From Mariprofundus micogutta (GTDB lineage Bacteria; Pseudomonadota; Zetaproteobacteria; Mariprofundales; Mariprofundaceae): a DNA stretch of 64,000 bases. Both the position numbers and the translations under genes were made by a program. The DNA lies in the NCBI RefSeq assembly GCF_001895085.1, contig NZ_BDFD01000001.1:124001-188000 (forward strand). Reading direction: 5' to 3'. This document shows, piece by piece, positions 63,714 through 64,000 of the stretch. Numbering within the stretch: position 1 is the stretch's first letter; each line of letters begins with the position of its first letter. The notes below the pieces were generated by a model, which made no database searches, had not been told where the DNA came from, and saw only the letters and a list, made by a program, of their open reading frames with translations.

Positions 63714-63847
63714 TGCATAACTATACCCTGCAATTCAAACAGTAAAAACCTTCATATGCCATAAACTTCATTTGTTTGATTTCGTGCCGATACATTTAAG
63801 ATGAGGGATTTAAGTCCCGGGTAAAAAACATCAGGAGGTGCCATGGT

Positions 63848-64000
63848 ATGCAACAACAATCTGTCCAGTTAACAGCTCTCTCCGACTTTGGAATAAACAT
63901 GATCAACAATATGGGAAATCCATGGTACGTACAAAAAATAACAGCTCATGTTCTATTCTCTAATCATCCGGGGCCATGGATGTTACTCGAACGTGATCAT
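63848..64000 (+). CDS. Start of an unidentified gene, cut by window edge
   Basis: An open frame of 51 codons runs to the last base: MQQQSVQLTALSDFG onward through NPWYVQKITAHVLFS and HPGPWMLLER. AGGAGG is 9 nt before ATG 63848, a strong ribosome site, so I believe the gene is real. An ATG at 63843 is out of frame and ends quickly. I do not recognise the family. The gap 63714-63847 upstream has a short GGGA/TCCC hairpin near 63804-63817. Confidence 0.6.
   Translation, partial: MQQQSVQLTALSDFGINMINNMGNPWYVQKITAHVLFSNHPGPWMLLERDH

Noticed and set aside
63843-63872. ATG at 63843 as the start of the last gene
   Set aside because: This frame stops after nine codons. ATG 63848 stays open to the window end and has better spacing to AGGAGG.

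Overview
The window reads as ordinary chromosome of a Gram-negative proteobacterium. It has an RseP/CdsA/UppS envelope pathway, a Tat system, a sigma32-type heat-shock promoter together with HrcA/CIRCE, many hybrid sensor kinases, and moderate GC with even codon use throughout. I infer a lineage near the Zetaproteobacteria or other microaerophilic iron oxidisers, from the kinase abundance, the haemerythrin sensor and the cysteine-rich PstS-like protein. That placement is a guess from sequence style, not from a marker-gene tree. I see no rRNA, phage, insertion sequence or CRISPR array.

Layout. 1-6784 (minus) is the classic run rpsB-tsf-pyrH-frr-uppS-cdsA-dxr-rseP, with a structured leader before rpsB. 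7068-9594 (minus) holds an FHA protein, a UmuC-type polymerase and a LexA-like repressor whose promoter spacer is a perfect palindrome. A TPR-sulfotransferase gene diverges from it. 11414-17230 (minus) is hrcA-grpE-dnaK-dnaJ-dapB with a CIRCE element and a sigma32-like promoter. 17865-19374 (minus) is tatABC plus a small membrane protein. 19772-27855 (plus) is a sensory cluster: hybrid kinase, PstS-like periplasmic protein, hybrid kinase, FliK-like protein and FlhB-like protein, the last four tightly spaced. 28065-44348 mixes housekeeping genes (ettA, pyrD, ung) with secreted enzymes, two more hybrid kinases and a disrupted ArsC-family gene. 45146-58898 holds a frameshifted hybrid kinase, a giant FAD/Fe-S oxidoreductase, ppk2, rpsT, a CBS protein, an APH-kinase fusion and a haemerythrin-linked kinase. 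58919-64000 has a PIN-PhoH protein, a duplicated tRNA-Gly/tRNA-Cys unit, glnE and the start of an unknown gene.

Themes. Translation, isoprenoid, peptidoglycan-lipid and phospholipid synthesis are grouped at the left. Protein-folding stress genes carry two layers of control. Six hybrid histidine kinases in about 40 kb, none with its own response regulator, point to a large phosphorelay network. The most unusual signals are non-coding: a family of intergenic repeats with inverted arms built on an ACCGCAGAG-like motif, a run of five hairpins upstream of a sensor kinase, a LexA-type operator filling a promoter spacer on a probably leaderless gene, and the duplicated tRNA unit with terminators between its tRNAs.
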